A DNA stretch of 64,000 nucleotides from Pseudomonas sp. VD-NE ins (GTDB lineage: Bacteria; Pseudomonadota; Gammaproteobacteria; Pseudomonadales; Pseudomonadaceae): positions 1,259,001 to 1,323,000 of the forward strand of contig NZ_CP134772.1 in assembly GCF_031882575.1 (NCBI RefSeq), read 5' to 3'. The first letter of the stretch is position 1. The number at the start of each line of letters is the position of its first letter. The position numbers and the translations under genes were made by a program. This document shows positions 35,320 to 44,631 of the stretch, piece by piece. The notes below the pieces were generated by a model. That model was not told the origin of the DNA, did no database searches, and worked only from the letters and a program-made list of their open reading frames with translations.

Positions 35320-35940
35320 TCAGGCGGCGAGGCGCAGGTTCTGCAGAACGATCGGGCGCGCCCAGCCGTTATCGAAGTCCAGCGCCTTCTGTTGCTCGAC
35401 GATTTCTTCCGGCGGGAACGGCGGGTAAGGCTTTTGCAGCAGATCCAGATCGAATTCGGCAATCGGCAGGTACAGCGGCTTCTTCTGCGGTGCCGGGCCT
35501 GGCTCTGGTGTCGGCTGACCATTGTTGATCACCACCGGACGCACCCAACTGCTGTCGAAATCCTGTTGCTCTTGCTGAGCTTTGAGCTCTTCTGGCGGGA
35601 ACGGTGGGAATGGCTTGTCCAGCAAGTCCATTTCGAACTCGGCGATCGGCAGGAACAGCGGCTCTGGCGGACGCACTTCGGTGTCCACCACATCGCACTC
35701 GCGCTGGCTGACGATGTGCGCGTGCAGCTCGCTGCCGACGGTCGGCTCTTCAGGGCTGCTCAGGTCAACCGGCGGAAATGTGCCACAGGCAGGCACCACT
35801 TCACTCGTCTGTTCGGCCATCGCTTGGGCAAAGAAATCCTGCCACAGGTGACTGACGCCGCTCAGTGCTTGAGTGTTGTGACGGCTAAAGTCGCCATGGG
35901 GCGAGATGTAGCCAATCGATGTGGGAAGAATGCCTGACAT
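35320..35940 (-). CDS. Conserved hypothetical protein with internal duplication
   Basis: Protein of 206 residues, no signal peptide. It begins MSGILPTSIGYISPHGD; the ATG at 35940 is chosen over a much longer upstream frame that overlaps rsmJ. Two ~48-residue repeats (about 100-148 and 155-203) share LPIAEF, DLL/DLLD.KP, PPFPPEE, a Gln-rich linker and DFD..W.RP. The repeated Pro-rich PPFPPEE modules could be protein-binding motifs. Function unknown. It is convergent with the extensin-like gene (3-bp gap) and divergent from rsmJ. Confidence 0.72.
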   Translation of the reverse strand: MSGILPTSIGYISPHGDFSRHNTQALSGVSHLWQDFFAQAMAEQTSEVVPACGTFPPVDLSSPEEPTVGSELHAHIVSQRECDVVDTEVRPPEPLFLPIAEFEMDLLDKPFPPFPPEELKAQQEQQDFDSSWVRPVVINNGQPTPEPGPAPQKKPLYLPIAEFDLDLLQKPYPPFPPEEIVEQQKALDFDNGWARPIVLQNLRLAA

Positions 35941-36032
35941 TTTTTTCGGTTGACGCTCAGCTCTGGCAAAATGCGCGTTGAATGAATTATCGGCGGTTTT
36001 TGCCGATCCTTGAATTTTTGAGCGTGTTTTCC

Positions 36033-36815
36033 ATGATCGAGCAACCCGCGGCCTGCCGCATCCATGTCGAAGCCCTCGGGCCGACGTTTGAAGCGCAAGC
36101 CGAGCAGTGGGCTGAACGTCTCGGTTTGCCGCGTGAAGTGGCGGACGGCGAGTTTGCCTTGCAGGTCGGCGAGCAGGGTTTGCAGTTGCAACAGCTCGGC
36201 CCGGACGCACCGGGGCCGGTACGCGTTGACTTCGTTGAGGGTGGCGCGGCGCATCGGCGTTTATACGGTGGCGGCAGCGGGCAGATGATCGCCAAGGCGG
36301 TTGGCATCGCTCAGGGCGTGCGTCCACGGGTGCTGGATGCCACGGCGGGGCTGGGCAAGGATGCGTTCGTGCTGGCCAGTCTCGGTTGCGAAATGAGCCT
36401 GATCGAGCGCCAGCCGCTGATTGGCGCGTTGCTGGAAGATGGCCTGGCGCGGGCGGCGGAGGATTTCGACGTGGCGCCGATTGTGGCGCGGATGACCTTG
36501 CTCAAGGGCAATTCCATCGAGGTCATGCAGAACTGGGAAGGTGAGCCGCCGCAGGTGATTTATCTCGACCCGATGTTTCCGCATCGCGAGAAGACTGCGT
36601 TGGTGAAGAAGGAAATGCGCCTGTTCCGGCCGCTGGTGGGCGATGATCCGGATGCGCCGGCGCTGTTGCAGGCCGCTTTGGCCCTGGCCACGCACCGGGT
36701 GGTGGTCAAGCGACCGCGCAAGGCGCCGTGCATTGAGGGGCCGAAGCCGAGTCATGCGCTGGATGGAAAATCCAGCCGCTATGACATCTACCCGAAGAAA
36801 GCGCTCAAGGCTTAA
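36033..36815 (+). CDS. rsmJ: 16S rRNA (guanine-1516-N2)-methyltransferase RsmJ
   Basis: SAM-dependent methyltransferase modifying m2G1516 of 16S rRNA. It has 260 residues from ATG 36033 (E. coli about 250); a start at 35982 is possible. The SAM motif [19 protein letters not shown] and the active-site [12 protein letters not shown] are both clear. An N-terminal substrate domain precedes them. The gene is followed by a REPIN and the convergent TetR gene. Confidence 0.92.
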   Translation: MIEQPAACRIHVEALGPTFEAQAEQWAERLGLPREVADGEFALQVGEQGLQLQQLGPDAPGPVRVDFVEGGAAHRRLYGGGSGQMIAKAVGIAQGVRPRVLDATAGLGKDAFVLASLGCEMSLIERQPLIGALLEDGLARAAEDFDVAPIVARMTLLKGNSIEVMQNWEGEPPQVIYLDPMFPHREKTALVKKEMRLFRPLVGDDPDAPALLQAALALATHRVVVKRPRKAPCIEGPKPSHALDGKSSRYDIYPKKALKA

Positions 36816-36828
36816 TACCGAGTCGCGC

Positions 36829-36926
36829 TCATCGCTGGCAAGCCAGCTCCCACAGGGTTTGGTGGTGTGTACACGATTTGTGATCACACTCAAATCCTGT
36901 GGGAGCTGGCTTGCCAGCGATGGCGT
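36829..36926. repeat. REPIN-like inverted pair (CTGGCTTGCCAGCGATGG type)
   Basis: ATCGCTGGCAAGCCAGCTCCCACAG faces its complement after a ~45-bp spacer, between the convergent ends of rsmJ and the TetR gene, where it can serve both as a terminator. Confidence 0.85.
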
Positions 36927-36946
36927 CAGTGCCGACACCGCAGAGA

Positions 36947-37582
36947 TCAGGGTCGATAGGCGCGCATAAACAACCCCACCACTTCTTGCACATGGCTCTC
37001 TGAAGCCTCTTCGCTCAACGGCTCCCCACAGCCATACAACAGCCGAAAATTCCCCGCACCCTTGATCAGGCAAAAGAAATGCTCAGCGGCATTGCGCGGC
37101 AGATCGATGCTCAGCGCACCCGTCTCGTGAATGCGCGTCAACAGCCGCTCCATGCCCTGCACCATGCGCTGCGGGCCGGCCTCGAAGAAGATCAGCGACA
37201 GCTTCGGGTCCTGACTGCCCAGCGCCATGATCAATCGGTGCAAGTTCACCGACTCATCACTGTTGATCAGGTGATGAAAGCCTCGCGCAATGTTCAGCAA
37301 CACATTTTCCACCGCGATGCCTTCGGGCAATTCGAAGAACAGTGGCGGCAATTGCTCCTCGCATTTGGCCACCACGGCGGCGGAGAACAGCGTCTCCTTG
37401 TCGTTGAAGTGGCTGTAGACCGTCAGCTTCGACACGCCCGCCTCGCTGGCGACCGCGTCCATGCTGGTGTTGGCGTAGCCATGACTCAGAAACAGAATTT
37501 TCGCCGCGTCGAGGATCGCTTGGCGCTTGGCCAGATCCTTGGGGCGGCCCGGGCCGTTTGGAGCTGAAAGATTGTTCGACAT
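36947..37582 (-). CDS. mexL: TetR-type repressor, MexL-like
   Basis: Repressor of 211 residues (MexL is 212). The helix-turn-helix reads RQAILDAAKILFLSHGYANTSMDAVASEAGVSKLTVYSHF. The C-terminal effector domain is of the AefR/TetR_C type (FFEAGPQRMVQGMERLL). It is divergent from an RND pump whose periplasmic and inner-membrane genes resemble mexJ and mexK, the usual MexL target. A shared 94-bp promoter region carries an inverted repeat. The name is by similarity and synteny, not by a recognition of ligand. Confidence 0.75.
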   Translation of the reverse strand: MSNNLSAPNGPGRPKDLAKRQAILDAAKILFLSHGYANTSMDAVASEAGVSKLTVYSHFNDKETLFSAAVVAKCEEQLPPLFFELPEGIAVENVLLNIARGFHHLINSDESVNLHRLIMALGSQDPKLSLIFFEAGPQRMVQGMERLLTRIHETGALSIDLPRNAAEHFFCLIKGAGNFRLLYGCGEPLSEEASESHVQEVVGLFMRAYRP

Positions 37583-37594
37583 TCTTCGCTTTTA

Positions 37595-37642
37595 ATACTG
37601 GACTGGTGAGTTTGCTATTAATAACATACCCGCCAGTATAAT
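37595..37642. promoter_or_regulatory. Divergent mexL-mexJ promoter/operator
   Basis: ATACTGG (37595-37601) and CCAGTAT (37633-37639) form a spaced inverted repeat over the divergent control region, with an AT-rich TATTAATA palindrome at its centre. A perfect TATAAT at 37637-37642 overlaps the right arm and suits the mexJ promoter (-35 weak), so repressor binding would block it. Confidence 0.55.
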
Positions 37643-37676
37643 TATTCCAAGCACCATTAGCGAAAGGTCCGTCACC

Positions 37677-38777
37677 ATGTTCCGCCATGCGTTGTCCCTC
37701 GCGTTGCCAGTGAGTCTGGCGTTCCTTTTGTCAGCATGCGGTCAGGAAGAGGCGACGCAAGTCACCGTGCGACCAGCCATGGTGGTGCAGCCAGAGCCTT
37801 CGGCACAGGCGATGGAAAGTTATCCGGGTGAGGTGCGCGCTCGTTACGAACCCGATCTGGCGTTCCGTATTGGCGGCAAAGTCAGCCGACGACTGGTCGA
37901 TGAAGGTCAGCGCGTGAAGGCGGATCAACCACTCGCTGAACTCGATCCACAGGACGTTCGCCTGCAACTGGAAGCCACCCGCGCTCAGGTTGCCGCCGCC
38001 GAAGCCAATCTCAGTCTGGTCCGTGCCGAACGTGATCGCTACAAGACCCTGATGGATCGGCAGATGGTCAGCCGCTCGGCCTACGACAACGCCGAAAACG
38101 TTTACCGTTCCGGTGAAGCCCGCCTTAAACAAATCAAAGCTGAATTCAACGTTTCGACCAATCAGGCCAGTTACGCGGTGCTGCGTGCGCCGCAGGATGG
38201 CGTGGTGGCCAAACGTTCGGTCGAGGTGGGGCAGGTAGTCGCCGCCGGGCAAACCGTGTTTACCCTCGCCACCGATGGCGAGCGCGAAGTGCTGATCAGC
38301 CTGCCGGAGCAGAGCTTCGGCCGCTTCAAGGTCGGTCAGCCGGTGACTGTTGAATTGTGGACGCAGCAGAACCAGCGCTTCGCCGGGCAGATCCGCGAAC
38401 TGTCGCCCGCCGCCGATCCACGCTCACGCACCTTTGCTGCGCGTATTTCCTTCACCGGCGGCAAAGTCCCGGCCGAACTGGGTCAGAGCGCCCGTGTGTT
38501 CGTACAGTCGGCCGACAGCGTTTCCCTGTCGGTGCCGCTCTCGGCACTCACCGCCGAAAACGGTGCGACCTACGTCTGGGTCGTCAACGGCAACAACACT
38601 TTGAAGAAAACCCCGGTGCGCATCGGCCCGTTCGGCGAGAAAAGCGTACCGGTGCTTGAGGGCTTGAACGCCAGCGACTGGGTGGTGGCTGCCGGTGTGC
38701 ATGTGTTGCTTGAAGGGCAGCAGGTGCGTCCGGTGGATCGCTCCAACCGTGTGGTCAATCTGGCGGACAAGGAGTAA
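37677..38777 (+). CDS. mexJ: RND efflux periplasmic adaptor, MexJ-like
   Basis: Membrane-fusion protein of a tripartite drug pump. It has 366 residues. The signal peptide ends in lipobox LLSAC, so the protein is lipid anchored to the inner membrane. Order: lipoyl half (FRIGGKVSRRLVDEGQRVKADQPLAELD), an alpha-helical hairpin (LEATRAQVAAAEANLSLVRAERDRY), the second lipoyl half (VLRAPQDGVVAKRSVEVGQVV) and a beta barrel. It is six bases upstream of the permease gene. No outer-membrane channel gene is nearby, as with MexJK, which borrows OprM/OpmH. Confidence 0.85.
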   Translation: MFRHALSLALPVSLAFLLSACGQEEATQVTVRPAMVVQPEPSAQAMESYPGEVRARYEPDLAFRIGGKVSRRLVDEGQRVKADQPLAELDPQDVRLQLEATRAQVAAAEANLSLVRAERDRYKTLMDRQMVSRSAYDNAENVYRSGEARLKQIKAEFNVSTNQASYAVLRAPQDGVVAKRSVEVGQVVAAGQTVFTLATDGEREVLISLPEQSFGRFKVGQPVTVELWTQQNQRFAGQIRELSPAADPRSRTFAARISFTGGKVPAELGQSARVFVQSADSVSLSVPLSALTAENGATYVWVVNGNNTLKKTPVRIGPFGEKSVPVLEGLNASDWVVAAGVHVLLEGQQVRPVDRSNRVVNLADKE

Positions 38778-38783
38778 GTCCCG

Positions 38784-41700
38784 ATGCGCTTCAACCTTTC
38801 CGAATGGGCGCTGCGTAATCGCCAGATCGTACTGTTCCTGATGCTTTTGCTGGCCATCGTCGGTGCGCTGTCCTACACCAAACTGGGCCAGAGTGAAGAC
38901 CCGCCGTTCACTTTCAAAGCCATGGTGATTCAAACCCGTTGGCCGGGGGCGACCGCGCAGGAAGTCTCGCGCCAGGTCACCGAACGCATTGAAAAGAAAC
39001 TCATGGAAACCGGCGAGTACGAACGCATCGTGTCGTTCTCGCGCCCCGGTGAATCGCAAGTGACGTTCATTGCCCGCGACTCGATGCACTCCAAGGAAAT
39101 CCCCGACCTCTGGTATCAGGTGCGCAAGAAGGTCAGTGATATTCGCCAGACCTTGCCGCCGGATATTCAGGGGCCGTTTTTCAACGATGAGTTCGGCACC
39201 ACGTTCGGCAATATTTATGCGCTGACCGGCGACGGTTTCGATTACGCAGTGCTCAAGGATTACGCCGACCGCATCCAGATTCAGCTGCAACGGGTCAAGG
39301 ATGTCGGCAAGGTCGACTTGCTCGGTTTGCAGGACGAGAAGATCTGGGTCGAACTATCCAACGTCAAACTGGCGACCCTCGGCCTGCCGCTGTCGGCGGT
39401 ACAACAAGCGCTGCAAGAACAGAACGCGGTGTCGACCGCCGGGTTCTTTGAAACCGGTAGCGAGCGTTTGCAGCTACGGGTATCGGGGAATTTTCAGACA
39501 GTCGATGAGATAAAGAACTTTCCGATCCGCGTCGGCGATCGTACGTTCCGAATCTCCGATGTCGCCGATGTGCGTCGCGGTTTCAACGATCCACCGGCGC
39601 CGCGCATGCGTTTCATGGGCGAAGATGCGATTGGTCTCGCGGTGGCGATGAAGGATGGCGGCGACATTCTGGTGCTCGGTAAAGCGCTGGAAGGCGAGTT
39701 CTCGCGCATCCAGAAAAACCTCCCGGCCGGCATGCAATTGCGCAAGGTTTCCGACCAGCCGGCGGCGGTGAAAACCGGAGTCGGCGAGTTCGTCCAGGTG
39801 TTGGTCGAAGCGTTGGCGATTGTCTTGCTGGTGAGTTTTTTCTCCCTCGGCGTGCGCACCGGCATGGTGGTGGCGCTGACCATTCCATTGGTGTTGGCGA
39901 TGACTTTCGCCTGCATGTATTACCTGGGCATCGGCCTGCACAAGATCTCCCTTGGTGCATTGGTGTTGGCGCTGGGCTTGCTGGTGGACGACGCGATCAT
40001 TGCCGTGGAAATGATGGCGATCAAAATGGAGCAGGGCTTCGACCGCATCCGCGCGGCGAGTTACGCCTGGACCAGCACCGCGTTCCCGATGCTCACCGGC
40101 ACATTGATCACTGCTGCCGGGTTTCTGCCGATTGCCACCGCGCAGTCCGGCACCGGCGAATACACCCGCTCGATCTTCCAGGTGGTGACCATCGCGTTGC
40201 TTGCTTCGTGGGTGGCGGCGGTGATGTTCGTGCCGTATCTGGGGGAAAAACTCCTGCCGGATCTGGCGAAAATTCATGCGGCCAAACATGGCATTAGCGA
40301 TGGTCAACCGGATCCGTATGGCACGCCGTTTTATCAGCGCGTTCGGCGCTTGGTGGAGTGGTGCGTGGCGCACCGCAAGACCGTGATCGTGCTGACGGTG
40401 GGGCTGTTTATCGCCTCGGTGATGTTGTTCCGCTTCGTCCCGCAGCAGTTTTTCCCGGCCTCCAATCGGCTCGAGTTGATGGTTGATCTGAAACTGGCTG
40501 AAGGCGCGTCGCTGGCTAACACCACCGGTGAGGTGAAACGCTTGGAGGCGATGCTCAAGGATCACGCCGGCATTGATAACTATGTGGCGTATGTCGGCAC
40601 CGGATCACCGCGTTTCTATTTACCGCTGGATCAGCAATTGCCGGCGGCGAGCTTCGCCCAGTTTGTGGTGTTGGCGAAAACCATCGAAGAGCGTGAAGCA
40701 CTGCGCAGTTGGTTGATCGAGACGCTTAACGAGCAGTTTCCGGCCATGCGTTCGCGGGTTACGCGGCTGGAGAACGGTCCGCCGGTTGGCTATCCGGTGC
40801 AGTTCCGCGTCACCGGTGAGCACATCGAAGAAGTCCGTGCGTTGGCGCGCAAAGTGGCGGCCAAGGTTCGCGAGAACCCGCATGTGGTCAATGTGCATCT
40901 GGATTGGGAAGAGCCGAGCAAGGTTGTTTACCTGAATATCGATCAGGATCGTGCCCGGGCGTTGGGTGTAAGCACGGCGAATCTGGCGAAATTCCTGCAG
41001 AGTTCGTTGACCGGGTCGAGTGTCAGTCAGTATCGCGAAGACAATGAGTTGATCGAGATTCTGCTGCGCGGCACTGTGCATGAGCGCACCGAGTTGTCGT
41101 TGCTGCCGAGTCTGGCAGTGCCGACGGATAACGGCCGCAGTGTGGCGTTGTCGCAGATTGCCACGCTGGAATATGGATTTGAGGAGGGGATTATCTGGCA
41201 CCGCAATCGCCTGCCGAACGTGACCGTGCGTGCCGATATTTATGGCAAGGAGCAGCCGGCGACGCTGGTGAAGCAGATCATGCCGACGCTGGATTCGATT
41301 CGTGCCGAGTTGCCGGATGGCTATTTGCTGGATGTCGGCGGCACGGTGGAGGATTCCGAGCGTGGGCAGAAGTCGGTGAATGCCGGGGTGCCGATGTTCA
41401 TTGTGGTGGTGCTGACGCTGTTGATGGTGCAGTTGCGCAGTTTTTCGCGCACGGCGATGGTGTTTCTGACGGCGCCACTGGGGTTGATCGGGGTGACGTT
41501 GTTCTTGATGGTGTTCCGCCAGCCGTTCGGGTTTGTGGCGATGTTGGGGACCATCGCGTTGTCCGGGATGATCATGCGTAATTCGGTGATTCTGGTGGAT
41601 CAGATTGAGCAGGATATTGCTTCGGGGCTTAAGCCTTGGCAGGCGATTATCGAGGCTACGGTTCGACGCTTCAGGCCGATTGTGTTGACGGCTTTGGCGG

Positions 41701-41852
41701 CGGTGCTGGCGATGATTCCGTTGTCGCGGAGTGTGTTTTTTGGGCCGATGGCGGTGGCGATCATGGGGGGGTTGATTGTTGCGACCGCGTTGACGCTGTT
41801 GTTTTTGCCGGCGTTGTATGCGGCTTGGTTCCGGGTTCGTCGGGAGGGTTGA
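38784..41852 (+). CDS. mexK: RND efflux inner-membrane transporter, MexK-like
   Basis: Proton-driven RND permease of 1022 residues with the usual 12 membrane segments and two large periplasmic loops. The N-terminus FNLSEWALRNRQIVLFLMLLLAIVGALSY is TM1. The proton-relay Asp pair lies in LGLLVDDAIIAVEMMAIKMEQG (TM4). The C-terminal half includes GMIMRNSVILVDQIEQDI. Close sequence pattern to the MexK subclass. The GC-rich third position falls off near the 3' end. It would work with the MexJ-like adaptor. Confidence 0.87.
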   Translation: MRFNLSEWALRNRQIVLFLMLLLAIVGALSYTKLGQSEDPPFTFKAMVIQTRWPGATAQEVSRQVTERIEKKLMETGEYERIVSFSRPGESQVTFIARDSMHSKEIPDLWYQVRKKVSDIRQTLPPDIQGPFFNDEFGTTFGNIYALTGDGFDYAVLKDYADRIQIQLQRVKDVGKVDLLGLQDEKIWVELSNVKLATLGLPLSAVQQALQEQNAVSTAGFFETGSERLQLRVSGNFQTVDEIKNFPIRVGDRTFRISDVADVRRGFNDPPAPRMRFMGEDAIGLAVAMKDGGDILVLGKALEGEFSRIQKNLPAGMQLRKVSDQPAAVKTGVGEFVQVLVEALAIVLLVSFFSLGVRTGMVVALTIPLVLAMTFACMYYLGIGLHKISLGALVLALGLLVDDAIIAVEMMAIKMEQGFDRIRAASYAWTSTAFPMLTGTLITAAGFLPIATAQSGTGEYTRSIFQVVTIALLASWVAAVMFVPYLGEKLLPDLAKIHAAKHGISDGQPDPYGTPFYQRVRRLVEWCVAHRKTVIVLTVGLFIASVMLFRFVPQQFFPASNRLELMVDLKLAEGASLANTTGEVKRLEAMLKDHAGIDNYVAYVGTGSPRFYLPLDQQLPAASFAQFVVLAKTIEEREALRSWLIETLNEQFPAMRSRVTRLENGPPVGYPVQFRVTGEHIEEVRALARKVAAKVRENPHVVNVHLDWEEPSKVVYLNIDQDRARALGVSTANLAKFLQSSLTGSSVSQYREDNELIEILLRGTVHERTELSLLPSLAVPTDNGRSVALSQIATLEYGFEEGIIWHRNRLPNVTVRADIYGKEQPATLVKQIMPTLDSIRAELPDGYLLDVGGTVEDSERGQKSVNAGVPMFIVVVLTLLMVQLRSFSRTAMVFLTAPLGLIGVTLFLMVFRQPFGFVAMLGTIALSGMIMRNSVILVDQIEQDIASGLKPWQAIIEATVRRFRPIVLTALAAVLAMIPLSRSVFFGPMAVAIMGGLIVATALTLLFLPALYAAWFRVRREG

Positions 41853-41859
41853 TTCTTTT

Positions 41860-42235
41860 GTGACGTGGCGGCCTTCGGGCCGACCATGTTCTTGGGGTTT
41901 TGGGTGTATATCCGTTTCTGGGGGCGCTGCTGCTGGCGGTTTCGCTCTTACAGCGAGTCCCTTTGGCAAACGCCCCAAAGGAACCAAAGGTCTGTGCCCT
42001 GACGTTCGGCCCGCTCGCTGGGGCTCGGGGTTCCTTCGCTCCGGGATCGATACGGGGGCATCGCTTCCGGTTTGCTTCGCTGCACCTCCTTTCGATGTGT
42101 TCGACTTCGTCGAACGGCGCTGCGCGCCTACCCCCGGATCAATCCCTCCACTCAGCCTGCCGACGGGCCTTAAGATCAAAATCAAAAGCTGCAGCCGAGC
42201 TAACGCTCATCCTGTTGAGTGGTGAGGAGCGGGTG
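41860..42235. repeat. Long dispersed intergenic element of P. fluorescens-group type
   Basis: A roughly 370-bp non-coding stretch with short palindromes (CGGCCTTCGGGCCG, CCCTTTGGCAAACGCCCCAAAGG, TCGACTTCGTCGA). Its translation on the minus strand (RPLVPLGRLPKGLAVRAK.., PEGRHVT) is one I recall from many spurious Pseudomonas hypothetical proteins, so it is a repeated element rather than a gene. With the REP copies to 42375 it fills the 661-bp gap between mexK and fic. Confidence 0.6.
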
Positions 42236-42261
42236 GTAGGCAGGGCTTTGCTTTGCTCTTG

Positions 42262-42375
42262 TGTGGGAGCGAGCTTGCTCGCGAAGGCGGCCTGACAGCC
42301 GACCTGTTTTCTGCAGGTGTACTCAGTTCAACTGTAGGAGTGAGCCTGCTCGCGATAGCGGCCTGATAGCCGACC
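42262..42375. repeat. Two direct REP-type elements
   Basis: TGTGGGAGCGAGCTTGCTCGCGAAGGCGGCCTGACAGCCGACC and a diverged second copy (TGTAGGAGTGAGCCTGCTCGCGATAGCGGCCTGATAGCCGACC; shown here only by its shared words) are in the same orientation about 70 bp apart, unlike the inverted pairs elsewhere in the window. Confidence 0.75.
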
Positions 42376-42513
42376 AGTCTCTAGCTGACGACACATAGCC
42401 AGCTCTACCTGCGGCACTTCCTACATCTTTTTCAGAAGCCTCTGATCTTGAGCCATATTGCCTCGGATGTTGTACTCCAGCCTCTGCTTTTCAGCTTTCC
42501 TGAGTTTGTCTTG

Positions 42514-43905
42514 ATGAAAAATCCGCCAGCATTGAAAGGCAGAACCGACCCGGTGTTCGACTTGTTGGTGCGCCCGCCTCACCGGCAACGTCTGGCTGAT
42601 TACCTTGCGCTGCTCAAGCCTCTCGATGATCAAGGTCGTTATCTGCCATTTGAAGCGTTGCGTTATCGCTGGGCGTCGGGTCTGGATGCCAGGCTGTGCT
42701 GGGCGTTGGTCAAGAAGGCACGGGCTGCCCAGCACATTAACCTTCTGCCACTGGGCGAGCCTGTGCAGTGGGGCAAGTTTCTGCTGACGCCGCTGGCACA
42801 GAAAACCATTTCCATCGTCGATCGGCAGGCCAGTACCGCGGCGCTGGAATACATGACCAGCCAGATCGGCGAGCGGGCGCATTTCAGTTATCTGCTCAAT
42901 GACTTGATCGAAGACGAGGCCATCGCCAGTAGCCAGTTGGAGGGCGCGGCGACTACCACGCGCGTGGCCAAGGACATGCTCAAGCAGCAGCGTTTGCCCC
43001 GTACTCCGGATGAACGCATGGTGTTGGGTAATTACCGGATGATGAATTTTGCCTGGGAGATGCGTTACCAACCCATGAGCGTGGATTTGATCGCAGCGAT
43101 TCATCGGGTGGGGGTCGAGGGCATCGATGACGAGCAGTATTCCCCCGGGGTGTTCAGGATCAATGACGAAGTGGTCGTTCAGGACGGGGCGGGCAACACC
43201 GTGCACCGGCCACCACCTGCTGCAGGGTTGGTGTCGCGGCTGGAGCGACTGTCGCACTGGATCAACCTGCCCGAAGGCTCACCGCAAGAGACGAGCTATC
43301 TGCATCCGCTGATCAAGGCCATCACTCTGCACTTTGCCCTGGGGTACGAACACCCCTTTCGCGACGGCAATGGGCGAGTCGCCAGGGCGTTGTTTTACTG
43401 GTTCATGTTCAAGAACGAGTTTGCGGCGTTTCGCTACATAGCGATCAGTTTGTTACTGCGTAATGCGCCGGTGAAATACGGACGTTCATACCTGCATACC
43501 GAGGCGGATGAGCTGGATCTGACGTACTTCATCGAGTTCCAGTGCTCGGTGATCCAGCGAGCGGTGCTCGGGTTTACCGATGTTTACCGCAAGAGCGTGG
43601 GGTGCACCGAAGAGTTCGAGCGCAGGCTGAAGAATTGCGGCTTCTTTGATCAACTCACGGAAAAACAACGCGCGTTGTACGAGGTGGCCAAAAACGGAGT
43701 GGCGAAGGAGTTCACCGCGAGCAATGTGGCTGAGAATTTTGCTTGCTCGTATAGCGAGGCGGCGTCGGCACTGGATGGATTAGACGAGTTGCGGGTTTTT
43801 GAACGAAGGAAGATGGGGCGGGAGTGGGTGTTCTTTTTACGTAATCCTGTAGGTGGATGGAAGCACGGGAGCGAATTCCTTCGCCCCCATGTTGTGACAT
43901 CTTAA
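42514..43905 (+). CDS. Fic-domain AMP-transferase (class II, self-inhibited)
   Basis: Fic enzymes transfer AMP (or other NMPs) to target hydroxyls. It has 463 residues from ATG 42514; the frame is open to a TTG at 42448. The active loop HPFRDGNGRVAR (280-291) matches HPFx(D/E)GNGRxxR fully. An inhibitory-helix motif SSQLEG (139-144; S-x3-E-G with E143) lies N-terminal to it, so it is class II. A C-terminal winged-helix-like region (about 385-450) may bind DNA. No antitoxin gene is adjacent. Flanked by repeats on the left and overlapping the convergent DUF4197 gene by 4 bp. Target unknown. Confidence 0.88.
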   Translation: MKNPPALKGRTDPVFDLLVRPPHRQRLADYLALLKPLDDQGRYLPFEALRYRWASGLDARLCWALVKKARAAQHINLLPLGEPVQWGKFLLTPLAQKTISIVDRQASTAALEYMTSQIGERAHFSYLLNDLIEDEAIASSQLEGAATTTRVAKDMLKQQRLPRTPDERMVLGNYRMMNFAWEMRYQPMSVDLIAAIHRVGVEGIDDEQYSPGVFRINDEVVVQDGAGNTVHRPPPAAGLVSRLERLSHWINLPEGSPQETSYLHPLIKAITLHFALGYEHPFRDGNGRVARALFYWFMFKNEFAAFRYIAISLLLRNAPVKYGRSYLHTEADELDLTYFIEFQCSVIQRAVLGFTDVYRKSVGCTEEFERRLKNCGFFDQLTEKQRALYEVAKNGVAKEFTASNVAENFACSYSEAASALDGLDELRVFERRKMGREWVFFLRNPVGGWKHGSEFLRPHVVTS

Positions 43906-44591
43906 AGCGTGCCGAACACCTTCTTCGCCAGACTGGTCGCCGCAGCGGCCGGGTTCTGGCGGATGGTTTCTTCCTGTTTGCCGATCATCTCGAACAAGCC
44001 ATTCAGCGCTTGCTCGGTGACGTAGTTTTCAACGTTGGCGCTCTTCGCATCGACAACGCCAAACGCAGCAGCTTGGCCCGCGAACGAGTTGTACTTCTGC
44101 GCCACGCCAACCTTGTCAGTCGCCTGTTTGACGATCGGCAGGAACTTGGCGCGGATCTGTTCGCGGCTGGATTTGTCGAGGTATTGCGTGGCCGAATCCT
44201 TGCCGCCGCTGAGGATGCCTTTGGCGTCTGCCACGCTCATTTTCTTCACGGCGTCGACGAGGATTGGCTGGGCCTGGGTCACTGCGGATTCGGCAGCCTT
44301 GTTCATCGCGGTTTCCAGTTCTTCAACCTGAGCGCCCATGCCGAAGGCTTTCATCTTGCTTGCGGCTTTGCCGAGTTTGCCCGGGAGTTCGATCTTCACG
44401 TCGGGGTTGTTGCTGAAACCGCCGGGTGTGCCCAGTTGCTTGACGGCGATTTGTGCGCCCTGGGTCAGGGCATCCTTGAGGCCGCCGGTGGCGTCTTTTT
44501 GTGACAGGTCACTGAGCGACAGGGCCAGCGCGCTGGCGGAGATCATCAGGCCTGCACACAGGCCGGCGAAGCGAAGGGTAGGGCGGAGCAT
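43902..44591 (-). CDS. DUF4197 periplasmic protein
   Basis: Protein of 229 residues with a cleavable signal peptide (GLCAGLMISASALA, then LSLSDLSQ). The mature DUF4197 domain is helical: GLKDALTQGAQIAVKQLG, KAASKMKAFGMGAQVEELE and VTEQALNGLFEMIGKQEE. Function unknown; periplasmic. First of its strand after the convergent fic gene and 40 bp downstream of the YbaY-like lipoprotein gene, probably one transcript. Confidence 0.86.
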   Translation of the reverse strand: MLRPTLRFAGLCAGLMISASALALSLSDLSQKDATGGLKDALTQGAQIAVKQLGTPGGFSNNPDVKIELPGKLGKAASKMKAFGMGAQVEELETAMNKAAESAVTQAQPILVDAVKKMSVADAKGILSGGKDSATQYLDKSSREQIRAKFLPIVKQATDKVGVAQKYNSFAGQAAAFGVVDAKSANVENYVTEQALNGLFEMIGKQEETIRQNPAAAATSLAKKVFGTL

Positions 44592-44631
44592 GGCGGCTTC
44601 CTTGTTGCGGAAAAGGGCTGCGGAAAATGAA

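Noticed and set aside
40620..42185. 521-codon minus-strand frame opposite mexK and into the repeat
   Set aside because: Low-complexity Arg/His/Gln translation across RND coding sequence; its N-terminal part is the recurrent spurious translation of a repeat element.
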